From: Neostapfia colusana | Lineage: Eukaryota; Streptophyta; Magnoliopsida; Poales; Poaceae | Direction: 5' to 3' | Assembly (NCBI GenBank): GCA_030760725.1 | Contig: JASWHV010000010.1 | Location: 32,927,760 to 32,991,759, forward strand | Length of the DNA: 64,000 nucleotides | Part shown: positions 1 through 11,485 of the stretch, one piece after another | Layout: each line of letters starts with the position of its first letter | Position numbering within the stretch: position 1 is the first letter of the stretch | Position numbers and translations under genes: made by a program | The notes under the pieces: generated by a model | Database searches by the model: none | Seen by the model: only the letters and a program-made list of their open reading frames with translations | Told to the model about the DNA's origin: nothing

Positions 1-1336
1 CTACCACTCGGCGCAAGGCCTTAGCCATGCTTCGGGACAGGGGGTCGGCGGACCCGCCGAAGATGTCACAGGGCATCTTCCAGTGCTTGTCATTACTGGA
101 GCTGGAGCTCCCATGACTGTGCACTGCCTTTACGGCACACGGGAGCTCCTGGTACTCCACCTGGCGGTAGTCGCCGTCTCGGGCCTCGACCTTCTGCTTG
201 CCCTCCCTTTGACTATAGGGTGGGGCATCAGTTAGGGGCTGCTTCCCCTTCCGGAAGCGCTCCGCGAGCTTCTGGATTTCCTGGCGTCTGGAGGAATTCC
301 GCCGGGTTGATGCTGCCGTCGTACTTCTCAGGCAAGAGTGGTCGAAACTTGCGCAGCCATTTTGTGAAGCGAAGGCAGGGAGCGAGGGCCGCACACCCTG
401 CTTCTGTCGCCGCAGGTTCTGATGCCGCGAACGCTTGGTTCGCGCAGAGCACCGCATGCCCCGGCAACCGGGGGCATACGCTCCGGTGCCCGCTCTTCGC
501 TGCGGCTAGCGCACCCTCACTAGGTACACCCAGCGCTACTGAAAGCCTGACGCTGGTCGGAGCCTGCATTGCCGGGGTCGGCGCTGCCAGAGCCGGTTGC
601 TGGCTCCCAGTGCAGGTATCGGTGCCGTGAACGCTTGGTTCTCCGCTGGCATAATGTGCCCCGGTATGGACAAGACCGCTCCATAGACCGGGGACGCTGT
701 TTGCAGGGCATATGGTGGTGGCATATGCTGCGCGACGTATGCCGGGGGCAGAGCTCGCGTAGCGAAGGTCTGCCCTTCAGGCTGGGTTGAGGCCGACGTC
801 ATGTTGTTGCCAGCCTCTTGAGTGCGACGCCTTTCTTGACGTCGCTCGAGGAACACTCAGGCATCTTGGCCTAAGTGGCACCATTCCAGCTCTGTCCTCA
901 GGTCCGTCGACGGAAGCTTGGTGGAGCTGGAATCCCGTCGTCTGGCCGTCAACCGTTGGCATGCGCGTCAGCGACACAGCCGGTTGGTCGGAGCATCGTC
1001 CCCGCCGAAGCCAATGGTTTGCGGTGGCGACGACAAGACGGTCAACCTTGCGAATCCACTGCTGGGTCGCTGCCTGAGGCGCGTCCCCAGCAGGCGGATT
1101 GCGCAGTAGCACCTTTGCTGCGGCTAGCGCACCCCCACCGGGTACGCCCGGCGCTACTGAAGGCCTGACGCTGGATGGATCCTGCATTGCCGGGGTCGGC
1201 GCTGCCAGAGCCGGTTGCTGGCTCCCAGCTTGCCCTGTCACACTCCGTCCTGAGTGTGTCATCATGTACTTTCCCCTGGTCACGGTTTGCCGCGAACATG
1301 GGGGGGAGAGTTTGCCGCTGAAGGGAGCTTGGTCAT
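1..1336 (-). pseudogene. T1 gag remnant with duplicated N-terminal region and deleted capsid core
   Basis: The gag ATG is at 1336-1334, shown by the same MTKL start as the other Tat copies. The frame breaks soon after the start. The N-terminal region is present twice: unit 1 runs from about 1227 to 611 and unit 2 from 609 to about 412, with roughly 415 bp missing inside unit 2. The frame then reaches the KYDGSINPAEFLQ motif near 290 and jumps straight to sequence that normally lies around the zinc knuckle, so the main capsid domain is gone. Bases 1-230 match the gag-protease linker of T10 (54600-54850). No functional Gag could be made. The duplication junction is shared with T2, which suggests common descent rather than two independent events. 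Confidence 0.8.
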
Positions 1337-1374
1337 CTTCGTCGGCGGAAACTCGTCGCGCTAGGGGAAAAGCC

Positions 1375-1391
1375 CCCTACCTGGCGCGCCA
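1375..1391 (-). other. T1 primer-binding site
   Basis: On the minus strand the LTR end is followed by two bases and then TGGCGCGCCAGGTAGGGGG, a sequence found at the same place beside the other Tat 5' LTRs here. I could not assign the primer tRNA; it is not initiator Met. Confidence 0.75.
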
Positions 1392-1393
1392 AA

Positions 1394-2490
1394 TGTCGAA
1401 GTGTTCGGTCGACACTTCCCCCGGGCCTGCACTGGGCAGCCCGCGGAGGTTTTTTTTTTGGAGGGGCTAGTTCCTAGCGGAGAGCTTGCGCAGATGGACG
1501 AATTAGTGAGAGCTTGACACAGAGAGTTTTACGTGGTTCAGGCCGCCGGAGCGTAAAACCCTACGTCCACGGCGAGCTATGGAGCTCTCTGTATTGCTTG
1601 CTGCTCAGGGCCGGGGGCCTGAGCTTGGGGGTGAGTTACAGTTTGAGAGTGCATGGCTAGCTTATGAGTTGCAAAATGCGAACCCTCGCTATCGAAGCCT
1701 ACCCAAGCCTTTTATAGTCCAAGACTCGGGCGGCTTACAAGGGGTGCCAGGACCCGACAGGTGGTCCCGGGAAGATTGTCTATTATCTACCGTATCTGTA
1801 GTTACGCCGGTAGTTGCCTCTGGTCGAAGGCTTCTGAGTCTTCATCTTGCCGCCCTGCCCATGCCGCACGCTAGTCCTAGTGGTTGATGACGGCGCAGGC
1901 GGCATGGGATGTCTTGTCACAGCGTTTATTAGCTGGCAGGTTCTGACACCACGCGCCAGTCTGTGATGCGACTGGGCGCAACGGCACCTGACAGACGTGT
2001 GCTCCGCGTTTCCGCGTCTTGGGAAGACGCGGGCCTTGAATACCTTGTACGGGCAAGGTGTGGGGCGCCTTTACGCCCGCTGCCTACCGCTCGGGGGCGG
2101 GCAGCACCGTTCTTCTGGCCACGTGGCGAGTCCGGAGCCCTTCTCTGAGGAGAGAAGGGTCCGGCTTGCGGGGCACGTGGAGCCTCCGGACCTCTCCCCA
2201 CGGAGGGGGAGGTCCGGCTTCTGTATGCCACATGGCGGGCCCGGAGCTCTCCTCTGCGGAGAGGGAGGTCCGGCCCCGCTGGACGCGTGGCGTCTTCGGA
2301 CCTCTCTCCCGCGTAAGAGGAGGTCCGGCTTCTGTATGCCACGTGGCAGGCCCGGAGCTCTCCTCTGAGGAGAGGGAGGTCCGGCCCCGCCGGACGCGTG
2401 GCGCCTTCGGAGCTCTCCCTGCGGAGAAGGGCGAGTACCTTAGGCATTTTACCCTGTGCGCGGGGGTACCCCATATCTCAGGTACCGACA
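1394..2490 (-). repeat. T1 5' LTR (1097 bp)
   Basis: Ends are TGTCG...CGACA, a 5-bp inverted terminus. Read on the minus strand, the promoter motif TATAAAA lies at 1716-1710, and the first third carries alternating GC-rich modules with CACGTG cores and CTCTCCTC/GAGGAGAG inverted arms. The left edge abuts the primer site and the right edge abuts flanking DNA, so this is the 5' LTR of a minus-strand element. Confidence 0.9.
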
Positions 2491-3348
2491 GGTTGCCTTT
2501 GAAAGGTGGTTGCATACAACAGAGTAGGAAGGGGTGTGGAATCACTCTTCTGAAAGTGGGTGTACGCAACGTGTTGTCCGGGTGTCTCCTGATTGCAATC
2601 TCCGTCCCTCGCGGTTATTTGAGTACCGCTTGTTCACTGTTTCGTGACGTAGTAAGAAGTGAAGTAAGCCAGTTGAAGGATAATATGCTGTGATGATATA
2701 TTAATGTTTTGGAAACCATGTATGCTGTAGATGTAGAGCTAATTAAGTTTATATTCCACTTTGGGCATCTCCACATCGGGGGAAAGCGTTTCTTGTTTGA
2801 TTGTGGATTTCTGATGTGAGGGCTGCCTAAGGCACATGAATCTGCTGCTATAAAACTGAAAGTAAGGACCAACTTATAGGCGTGTCTTTATTGCAAAATC
2901 CTTTCCTATCTTACATACCCTTGCACGTAGAGTTCCATGCCTAGGGTTGACGGTTAAGACTTGCTGAGCCTTCGTGCTCACGGTTGCAATATTTGAGCTG
3001 TGTGCAGGTGAGAGTTATGAGGAAGGTTCTGAGGACGAGGCGATGCCCCCGTCGGGGTACACGGCCGAGCTGGAGCCATGCACGCCGCTGTGATCTCCGG
3101 TTCCATGCTGCTAGTGTGTAGCGTCCCCGGGCTGGACGGCTGCACTTTTGCTTAGTTAGGGTTTGAGAGAAACTATGTATATAACTTCCGCTGTTAATTA
3201 GGTTTTGTAAAAAGACTTCCGCTGTTTTATATCAAATAAAAGTTTGTATGTTATCCTTTATTCTTCTCGTGTGTGCTGTTGGGTGCCGCATCGCACGGCA
3301 CCACCCTATGCGATCCTGGAGTGGATGAACCACGGGGTGGTCCCCACA
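2491..3348 (+). repeat. K1: 3' part of a Tekay-type LTR
   Basis: The sequence runs parallel to the last 900 bp of K2 (about 8390-9186). It has the CCGTCCCTCGCGGT block, the GTGACGTAGTA block, the lysine-tRNA-like AAGCCTTGCTGAGCCTTCGTGCTCACG block, a short GAG-rich stretch, and a terminal TGCGATCCTGGA...CCACA. It ends in CA at 3348. The beginning is missing, replaced by T1. There is no coding content. The sense is plus, as for K2. Divergence from K2 is high, so it is an old or different subfamily. Confidence 0.75.
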
Positions 3349-3780
3349 GGCGCGAGGGCTGGAAGCCTTATAAGGGGAGCATACCCACTTGGCGGTTTCT
3401 TTTCACACCTTCCCGGGTGCAATCCCAAGCGATTCGGAACTCTTCGAGTACGCCGCATCGGCAACCGCTTCGGCTCCGAGACCGGGCGCCGATGACAGGT
3501 GGACCCAAGCCGCCCGACTGAAACGGTGGGTCAAGGAGTCAGTCTCCTAAGAAGACAACATCGGCGGTTCCCGAAGAAAGCACCGCAACATGCAGAAGTG
3601 GCGGTCATGGAAACCGCCGCAGTAAAAGCAACCATCAAGTGGGCGCATACTCCCACGATCCTGCGACCGTTCGTGCTCCGGCAGCAGTCAATGCGGGGCT
3701 TAGAGAAAGTGCGCGGATCAGAAGAGACGGAGGTCCCACCTCGGGCTCGCTATCTCACCCAAGATGGGCCCGGGGGCCAC
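3349..3780 (+). other. T2 3' internal tail, with the reverse-strand antisense-gene promoter region
   Basis: It is non-coding on the plus strand and collinear with the tails of T9 (46439-46860, reversed) and T10 (61500-61889). CTTATAAGG at 3367-3375 corresponds, on the minus strand, to the TATA-like box of the T9 antisense gene. The CACGTG present beside it in T9 is mutated here. The last 15 bases before the LTR, GGGCCCGGGGGCCAC, take the polypurine-tract position, although they are not purely purine. Confidence 0.65.
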
Positions 3781-4877
3781 TGTTGGTACCTGAGATATGG
3801 GGTACCCCCGCGCACAGGGGAAAATGCCTAAGGAACTTGCCCTTCTCGCCAGGGAGAGCTCCGAAGGCGCCACGCGTCCGGTGGGGCCGGACCTCCCTCT
3901 CAGAGGAGAGCTCCGGGCCCGCCACGTGGCATACAGAAGCCGGACCTCCCCCTCCGTGGGCGAGGGGTCCGAAGGTGCCACATATCTGGCGGGGCCGGAC
4001 CTCCCTATCCTCAGAGAGGAGCTCCGGGCCTGCCACATGGCCGACAGAAGCCGAACCTCCCCCTCCTCGGGGAGAGGTCCGAAGGCTCCACGTGCCCCGA
4101 GGGGCCGGACCCTCCTCTCCTCTGAGAAGGGCTCCGGGCCCGCCACGTGGCCAGCAGAACGGCGCTGCCTGCCCCCGAGCGATAGGCAGCGGGCGTAAAG
4201 ACGCCCCATACCTTGCCCGTACAAGGTATTCAAGGCCCGCGTCTTCCCAAGACGCGGAGACGCGGAGCACGCCTCTGTCAGGTGCCGTTGCGCCCAGTCG
4301 CACCACAGACTGGCGCGTGGTGTCAGAACCTGCCAGCCAATAAACACCGCGAGAAGACATCCCATGCCGCCTGCGCCGTCATCAACCACTACGACTAGCA
4401 TGCGGTATGGGCAGGGCTGCAAGACGAAGACTCAGAAGCCTTCGCCAGAGACAACTACCGGCATAACTGCAGATACGGTAGATGACAGACAATGTCCCCG
4501 GGACCACCTGTCGGGTCCCGGGCCCCCCCTTGTAAGTCACCCGAGTCTCGGACTATAAAAGACTCGGGTAGGCGACGATAGCAAGGGTTCGCACCTCTGC
4601 AACTCATACGCTAGCCATACACTCCCAAGATGTAACTCACCCCCGAGCTCAGGACTCCGGCCCTGAGCAGCAAGCAATACAGCGAGCTCCATAGCTCGCC
4701 GTGGACGTAGGGTTTTACGCTCCGGCGGCCTGAACCACGTAAAACTCACCGCGTCAAGCTCTTACTAACTCGTCCATCCGCGCAAGCTCTCCGCAAGGGA
4801 CTAGCCCCACCGAAAAAAGAACCTCCACGGGCTGCCCAGTGTAGGCCCGGGGGAAGTGTCGACCGAACACTTCGATA
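3781..4877 (+). repeat. T2 shared LTR (1097 bp)
   Basis: It reads TGTTGGTACC at the start (TGTCGG in other copies) and ends CACTTCGATA (CGACA elsewhere). Both terminal pentamers therefore carry one C-to-T change. A TATAAAA box lies near 4553-4560 in the sense orientation. PPT-type sequence precedes it and the primer site follows. Confidence 0.88.
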
Positions 4878-4879
4878 TT

Positions 4880-4898
4880 TGGCGCGCCAGGAAGAGGG
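4880..4898 (+). other. T2 primer-binding site
   Basis: TGGCGCGCCAGGAAGAGGG lies two bases after the LTR end. It differs slightly from the TGGCGCGCCAGGTAGGGGG of T10. Confidence 0.75.
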
Positions 4899-4934
4899 CA
4901 TTTTCCCCTGCGCGACGAGTTTCTGCCGACGAAG

Positions 4935-6824
4935 ATGACCAAGCTTCCTTCAACGGCAAACTCTCCTCCCCCGCGTTCGCGGCGAACCGTGACCAGGGGA
5001 GAGTACATGATGACACACTCAGGACGGAGTGTGCCAAGGCAAGCTGGGAGCCAGCTACCGGCTCTGGCAGCACCGACCCCGGCAATGCAGGCTCCAACCA
5101 GCATCAGGCCTTCAGTAGCGCCGGGCGTACCCGGTGGGGGTGCGCTAGCAGCAACAAGAGCGCTACTGCACAATCCGCCTGCTGGGGACGCGCCTCAGGC
5201 AGCGACCCAGCAGTGGATTCGCGAGGTAGACCGTCTTGTCGTCGCCGCCGCAAACCATTGACTTCGGCGGGGACGACGCTCCGGCCAACCGGCTGTGTCG
5301 CTGACGTGCACGCCAACGGTTGACGGGCAGACGGCGGGTTCCAGCTCCAACAAGCTTCCATCGACGGACCTGAGAACAGAGCTGGAACGGTGCCACTTGG
5401 GCCAAGATGCCCGAGTGTTCCTCGAGCGATGTCGAGAAAGGCGTCGCACTCAAGAGGCGGGCGACAACATGACATCGGCCTCGACCCAGCCTGGAGGGCA
5501 GACCTTCGCTACGCGAGCTCTGCCCCAGGCGTGCGCCGCACAGCATAAGCCACAACCATGCGCTCTGCAAGTGGCGTCCCTGGCCTATGGCGCAACCTTG
5601 CCCATACCGGGGTACACTGTGCCAGGCGCAGCCAAGCGTTCCGGCCCCAGTACCTGCACTGGGAGCCAGCAACCGGCTCTGGCAGCGCCGACCACGGCAA
5701 TGCAGGCTCCAACCAGCGTCAGGTCTTCAGTAGTGCTGGGCGTACCCGACGGGGGTGCGCTAGCCGCAACAAGAGCGCTACTGCACAATCCGGCTCCTGG
5801 GGACGCGCCTCAGGCAGCGACCCAGCAGTGGATTCGCGAGGTAGACCGTCTTGTCGTGTCCGCCGCAAACCCTTGACTTCGGCTGGGACGACGCTCCGCC
5901 AACCGGCTGTGTCGCTGACACGCACGCCAACGGTTGGCGGACAGACGGCGGATTCCAGCTCCACCAGGCTTCCATCGACGGACCTGAGGACTGAGCAGGA
6001 ACGATGCCACCTGGGCCAAGACGCCCGAGTGTTCCTCGAGCGGCGACGAGAAAGGCGTCTCAGCCAAGAGGCCGGCATCAGCATGATGACTGTCTCAATC
6101 CTGCCTGAGGCGCAGACTTTCGCCACGCGAACTCTGCCCCAGACATCGCCATGCAGCATATGCCACAGCCATATGTCCTGCAAACGGCGCCCCCGGTCTA
6201 TGGCGCAGCCTTGCCCATACCGGGGTACACTGTGCCAGCTGCGAACCAAGCGTTCGCGGCACCAACACCTGCAGCAACAGGGGCAGGATGTACGGCCCTG
6301 GAGCCCCACCTCCGCTTCATGAGGTGGCCGCGCAAGTTTCGGCCGCACCTGCCCGAGAAGTACGACGGCAGCGTCAACCCGGCGGGGTTCCTCCAGATCT
6401 ACTCCACCGCCGTACTTGCTGCAGGAGGGGATGAGGCCGTCATGGCCAAACTACTTCTCCGTCGCCTTGACCGGCCCAGCCCGGTCTTGGCTAATGAACC
6501 CCCCTCAGGGTTCCATAACTTCCTGGGGAGAGCTCTGCCGGCAGTTCATCACCAACTTCGGCAGCTCCTACACCTGTCCCGGCACGTAGCTTGACCTCCA
6601 AACCATCAAGCAACAACCTGGGTTGTCGCTGCGCTCCTTCATCCTGCGGTTCTCCCAGGTACGCAACACCATTCCGCATATTCAAAGTGCTTCTGTGGTG
6701 GCGGCACTTCGACAGTGTCCAGGACAAGAAGATGCTTGAGAGGCTTGCAACCAGAGAGGTCTGCGATGCCTCTGAGCTCTCCAGCCTGGCGGACAAGTAC
6801 GCCAGAGCAGCCGGAGGTGGTGAC
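4935..6824 (+). pseudogene. T2 gag pseudogene with a 614-bp tandem duplication
   Basis: The start ATG at 4935 opens the standard MTKLPS.ANSPPPRSRRT leader. A stop ends that frame at 5261. The segment 5045-5658 is repeated as 5660-6273, with the unit boundary at TACCTGCA/TGGGAGCC, so the low-complexity N-terminal region of Gag is encoded twice in broken frames. The capsid domain (KYDGSVNPAGFLQIYSTAVL motif) is recognisable from about 6151 but shifts frame near 6447. The reading ends near LADKYARAAGG at about 6820, where the Tekay LTR piece K2 begins. Protease, RT and integrase are absent. It cannot encode a working Gag. Confidence 0.82.
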
Positions 6825-9186
6825 ACGTGGGGGGCCGGGGCCACGGTCAGAGTTTAAAATTTTCTCCGGATTATTTAGAATTCCAGATTTAGTTCAAACT
6901 TGAGGACCCTATAACTTTTTCTAGAAAGCTCCAAATTTAGTGATTCAAATTGGGTTGGATTCATCTTACCTAGCTCTGTCCAGATATACAACCCAATTTG
7001 TATGAAACCCATTAATTAATTCTGGGAAATTCTTTAAAGCTTTTCAGCAAAAGAATTTTAGGGGGAGTTTGGTTCATCCAAAAATCCCCAAATTTTGCCA
7101 GAAGGTTCCTTAGGACATTAGTGAACACCTGTAAAAGTTTCAGACCGTTTGGAGTTGATTTGGTCAGAGCAATTCAAATTGGAAGGTGCTGTGTTCATTT
7201 GAATACAGAAACATTTTCAGAGAATTTCCAAAACTTGGAAATTCAGTTCTGGGCAATTCTTAACTACAAAAATGCAAGGAAAATTCATGCAAACTCTATG
7301 AGCTATAATTGAAATTGTAGTTCACTAAGTTGGGCATGAACAGGGGTATTACCTCAGAATAAATTCTTCCTTGCTGATTTGCCAAGAGAATTATTCTGAG
7401 CAAACCACTCCATGAAAGGTGCTAATGTTTGGTCCAGAGAGTTTTCTTGTGACAAGGAACTCACACAAAAATTCTCAGCTCCATTGGAGCTCTAGATCAC
7501 CCCTGTCCTGTTTAACCACTTAAGGGATTAATATGGAAAAGGGGGAGAACCACTTAGCATTTAACCATGTGATTAAGTCCAAGCCAAACCACCAACACCA
7601 GTTCATCTTTAAATTCTTAAACAAAGTTCCAGGTGTTAGAGGCTGGTTATTAGAACTAATAGTAGAAGTCTTACTCTAAAACTCACATTTGCATCTAAAT
7701 TAACATGTAGTATTTCATTAACGTGTAGCCGTTGAAGAAGAGACTCCGGAAGTGCTGGACTTCCTTCTTCCGGACGAAGACTTAACCCCTGACCCACAGC
7801 AACAAGGCAAGCCCCGGTTTGCATTAACCTTTTATAAGTCTTACTTTGTTTATACGTGTCATATGAAGTATGTATGTGCATTAGGTATAGGATGAATGAA
7901 ACCCCACTTGCATAACCAAAGATTCCTAAAAGAGTGAGGGTAGTGTCAAGGACCACGAGTAGACAGGCTATGCTTAATGAGTCATAGGGCTTCGGTACAA
8001 GTCGAGTAGTTGGAATCTACTCGCGAGATAGGCTTGGGACGCACGGGTTCGGTTGAGCGATGTGAGATCACATTAGTAATGAAAATGAGGCTAGGCAGGG
8101 GCTAGGGCGCAGCAAGAGGGAGTCTTGTGTGCGCAGCCCTGTCCGTGTCGATTGAGGACCGAGCCGTGTGCGGCCCACGCTGATCAAGTTTGAACGTACC
8201 GAAGGCATATCGGATACATGGGCCCCGATAAACCGATGTAGCCTAAACCTCCGGGCGTCGAGGCATAACGCACCGATTTATAGGTGTAGGCTGAGGGCAG
8301 CAAGGTGGAAATCTGCCAACGGGCATAGAGAGATGCTCCGTGTGGGGAACCTCCTGCTCGTTTCGGTGCGACCGGTTCGACGTTTGGGCTGTTGGGTGAA
8401 AGGTTGTCCCGTACGGCATCGAGTGAGCGTGCTGTGCAGCTCCACGGGTGGGCGTACGTGACGTGCTCTTTGGGTTTCCCTGCAGGTGTATATCGAGTCG
8501 ATTCGCCGTCCCTCGCGGTGAAGAGTACCACTTGGTCACTGAGTCGTGACGTAGATTAATGGATGAAACATGTTGATTCAATATTGCTGGTTGATATAAT
8601 TGTATTGCTACATGTGTGCCACCAAATACTGCTTACTAAATTTCAGATTTCATGAACTGTTAACTTGTTGCTAAAAGATGAACTAAGGATGAACTTGTAG
8701 GCGTGTCCTTTTGCTGAAATGTTACTATCCTATTTCCATTGTACACCTCATGTAGAGTTTCATGCTTAGGTGAGTCGGTTAAGCCTTGCTGAGCCTTCGT
8801 GCTCACGTTTGCTGCTTGAGTGTTTTTCAGGTGAGGAGCCACCCATGGACTCGGAGTACGAGTCCACCGGCGAGGGTTACCCTCCGTCGGGGACCACGGC
8901 TGAGTGGGAGCCGTACACGCCGCGCTGAGCTGAGGAGTGTAGCTAGTGTGGGTTGCCCTAGGGCGGGGCAACCAACTTTTGCTAAATAGGCGGGCGTGAG
9001 TTGTATAGTGTAGACTTCCGCTGTGTAATATAAACAATAGTTGTAACTGAAGTTTGTACCTGTTTGTACAGTTTCAGTTGTTGTTCCCATGTAATATATT
9101 ATGTTCTTATGACGTGTGCTGTCGGGTGTCGCATCGCGTGGCACCACCCTCTGCGATCCTGGATGAGTGGATTCCGGTCCGCCACA
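6825..9186 (+). repeat. K2: 5'-truncated Tekay-type LTR
   Basis: It is collinear with the first 2.2 kb of K3's LTR read backwards (15860 down to 13652). It ends in TTCCGGTCCGCCACA at 9186, the same terminus as K3. The left end joins T2 gag in mid-LTR, so about 1.4 kb of LTR is missing. AT-rich stretches (6850-7900) alternate with a mixed 3' part (8000-9186). No coding frame of the family falls in it. It could be the remains of a solo LTR or of a full element removed by deletion. Confidence 0.8.
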
Positions 9187-9389
9187 CTTGCTTTGCCCGG
9201 TCTAGCACCCAAAGCATGCGCACTCTGCCCCCGGCGCTACGGTCTGAGTACCAGGGGGCCGGACGGTTACACCCTGACTGGGGCTGGGGCCAGACCTCCG
9301 GGACCAAGTGCACTGGATTACCCAAGCCCCGTATTCCGACCTGGGACAGTAAGCCCTATGAGGCTAAGGGACAGGAAAGGGGGGACCAC

Positions 9390-9830
9390 TGAGCACTTCC
9401 GGACTCCGCCCCCATAGCTAGGCCGAGCTCCGAGGCCAGCCCTCGCCCACCTTTCAGAGGCGAGCGCTGATGCCGGACCTCACGCCCTTCGCTGGCCTGA
9501 GTTCCAATGACTTCCGGACCTCTGCCCCCAGAGCTGGGCCGAGCTCCGATGCCAGCCCTTGCCCTCCTTTCAGAGGCGAGCCCTGATGCCAGACCTCACG
9601 CCCTTCGTGGACTTGAGCTCCGATGACTTCCTTACCTCCACCCCCACAGCCGGGCCAAGCTCCGATGCCAGGCTTCACCCTCTCTTTCAGAGGCAAGCCC
9701 TGATGCCGGACCTCACGCCCTTCGTGGGCCTAAGCTCCGATGACATCTGGACCTCCGCCCCCACGGCAGGGCTGAGCTCCAATGCCAGGGTTCACCCTCT
9801 CCTCAGAAGCTGAACTCCGAAGCCGTCGAG
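9390..9830 (+). repeat. T3 internal tandem repeat (about 4 units of 110-120 bp)
   Basis: Units contain CTTTCAGAGGCGAGC, TGATGCCGGACCTCACGCCCTTCG and GAGCTCCGATGACTTCCGGACC in order. They are the reverse complement of the longer array in T7 (25250-26110). The array is non-coding; the open frames across it come from the repeat's base composition. Confidence 0.8.
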
Positions 9831-9931
9831 ACCCTATCAGCACAGGGAATACTCAAGACAAGGAAGTGCGCGGAAAGAAGAAGGCCCCACAACCGGATCG
9901 TTACCTCCCCCGAGGTGGGCTCAGGGGCCAC

Positions 9932-11268
9932 TGTCGGTACCCTCAATACCGGGTACCCCCGCGCACAGGGTAAAACCGCCTAAGGACCTCGCCCCCTCCG
10001 CAGGGGCAATCTCCGAAGGCACCACGTGTCCGGCAGGGCCGGAGCTCTCCTCTCCTCAGAGGATAGCTCCGGGCCTGCCATGTGGCCCAGAAGGCTGGAC
10101 CTCGCCCCCTCCGCCGGGGCGAGCTCTGAAGGAGCCACGTGTCCAGTAGGGCCGGAGCTTCCCTCCCCTCGGAGGATAGCTCCGAGCCTGCCACGTGGCC
10201 CAGAAGGCCGGATTCGCCCCATCCGCCAGGGCGAGCTCCGAAGGAGCCACGTGTCCAGTAGGGCCGGAGCTTCTCTCCCCTCAGAGGATAGCTCCGGGCC
10301 TGCCCGTGGCCCAGAAGGCCGGACCTCGCCCCATCCGCCGGGGCGAGCTCCGAAGGAGCCATGTGTCCAGTATGGCTGGAGCTTCGCTCCCCTCGGAGGA
10401 TAGCTCCGGGCCTGCCACGTGGCCTAGAAGGCCGGACCTCGCCCCCTCCGTGGGGGTGAGCTCCGAAGGCTCCACGTGTACGGCGGGGCCAGAGCTCCTA
10501 CTCTCCTCAGAGGAGAGCTCCGGGCCCGACACGTGGCAAGCAGAGCAGTGCTGCCGCCCGGCGCGGTAGGCAGCGGGAGTAAATGCGCGCCATGCCTTTA
10601 CCGTACAAAGCATTCAAGACCCGCGCCTTCCCGAGACGAAGAGGCGCAGCGCACGCCTGTCAGGAGATGCTGTGACCAGTCACAGTCAGGACAGGTGAAC
10701 AGTGTCTGAAGCTGCAGGCCATTGAAGGCACCGACAAGACCGGATAAGACATGCCCTGCCGCCCCTGCCATCGCCAACGACTACACGCTACACTTAGCCT
10801 GCGGTATGGGCAGGGCGGCAGGACGAGGACTTCGACGCCAGCGCCAAGCCATAATAGCTGGTATGAAATCATCCCGGGGCCACCTGTCGGGTCCCGGGCC
10901 CACCTTGTAAGCCGCTCGAGCCTTGGACTATAAAAGGCTCGGGTAGGCAACGTTAGCGGGGGGTTGGCACTCCAGCCATCCACACCCTTGGGTTCGAACT
11001 CTGTGAACTCGCACCCAAGAAATCACTCACCCTCAAGCTCAGGACTCCGGTTCTGAGCAGCAAGCAATACAGCGAGCACCTCTGCTCGCCGTGGACGTAG
11101 GGTTTTACGCTACGGCGGCCCGAACCACGTAAAACTCGCCGTGTCAAGCTTCTCCCTCACTCGTCCCTAACGCTTAAGCTCTCCGCAAGCGACTAGCCCC
11201 TCCGAAAAAGAACCTCCGCGGGCTGCCCAGAGCAGGTCCGGGGCAAGTGTCGACCACACACTTCGACA
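9932..11268 (+). repeat. T3 shared LTR (1337 bp, longest Tat LTR here)
   Basis: It starts TGTCGGTACCCTCAATACC and ends CACTTCGACA. The left edge abuts GGGGCCAC of the 3' tail; the right edge abuts the primer site TGGCACGCCAGGTAGGGG. The extra length comes from additional CACGTG/GAGGA modules between 10000 and 10540. The TATAAAA box is near 10930. Its 5' end sequence matches T5's LTR rather than those of T1, T2, T4, T9 and T10, so it belongs to a separate LTR subfamily. Confidence 0.85.
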
Positions 11269-11324
11269 TTTGGCACGCCAGGTAGGGGACTTTTCCCTTG
11301 TGCGACGAGCTTCTGCCAACAAAG

Positions 11325-11485
11325 ATGACGAAGCTTCTTTTAGCGGCAAGCTCTCCCCGGCCACGTTCACGATGAACGGAGAACAGCGGGGACTACTTCT
11401 CGACACGCTCAGGACGGAGTGTGTCGGTGCAAGCTGGAGGCCAGCAGCCGACTCCGGCAGCGCCGACTCCAGCAAGCCCAAGACA
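11325..11485 (+). pseudogene. T3 gag start, truncated
   Basis: The ATG at 11325 opens the MTKL leader but a TGA follows after 16 codons. The rest of the N-terminal Gag region can be followed in a shifted frame until about 11485. There the sequence leaves gag and enters the post-integrase region, so gag, protease, RT and integrase have all been removed by one deletion. Confidence 0.65.

Larger units (their letters stand above)
1..2490 (-). mobile_element. T1: 5' end of a Tat-lineage Ty3/gypsy retrotransposon, cut by the window edge
   Basis: On the minus strand this reads 5' LTR, primer site, gag and the start of the protease linker, then leaves the window at base 1. The orientation follows from the primer site lying just left of the LTR and from gag-like frames on the minus strand. 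The right flank 2491-2495 (GGTTG) would be one copy of its target duplication; the partner lies outside the window. It sits against a Tekay-type LTR piece, so it probably inserted into that LTR. Lineage assignment comes from family knowledge plus similarity to T9 and T10 in this window. Confidence 0.85.
3349..6824 (+). mobile_element. T2: Tat fragment in which one LTR is flanked by internal sequence on both sides
   Basis: From left to right there is a 3' internal tail (3349-3780), an LTR (3781-4877), a primer site and gag (4878-6824). The tail is the reverse complement of 46439-46860 in T9 and ends in the same GGGGGCCAC junction that precedes the 3' LTR of T10. So the single LTR serves as 3' LTR for the left piece and 5' LTR for the right piece. 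Unequal LTR recombination or a tandem insertion would give this. The right end is cut by K2. Confidence 0.8.

Noticed and set aside
2058..2693. Long overlapping open frames in the Tat LTRs (for example 2058-2693, 3639-4343, 12210-12773, 61652-62452)
   Set aside because: They come from GC-rich CACGTG modules open in several frames on both strands, cross LTR borders, and have no family resemblance.
8790..8815. A tRNA gene-like block (AAGCCTTGCTGAGCCTTCGTGCTCACG) repeated near 2960, 14040, 28980 and 39960
   Set aside because: It is a conserved piece of Tekay LTRs; no cloverleaf can be drawn around it.
10000..10540. CRISPR-like alternation of repeats and spacers in the LTRs and in 25250-26110
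   Set aside because: The units are degenerate tandem repeats without constant spacers, in a plant retrotransposon context.
3781..11268. T2 and T3 LTRs as a pair bounding a single element with K2 inside
   Set aside because: LTR starts and lengths differ (1097 versus 1337 bp) and both have internal sequence on their outer sides.
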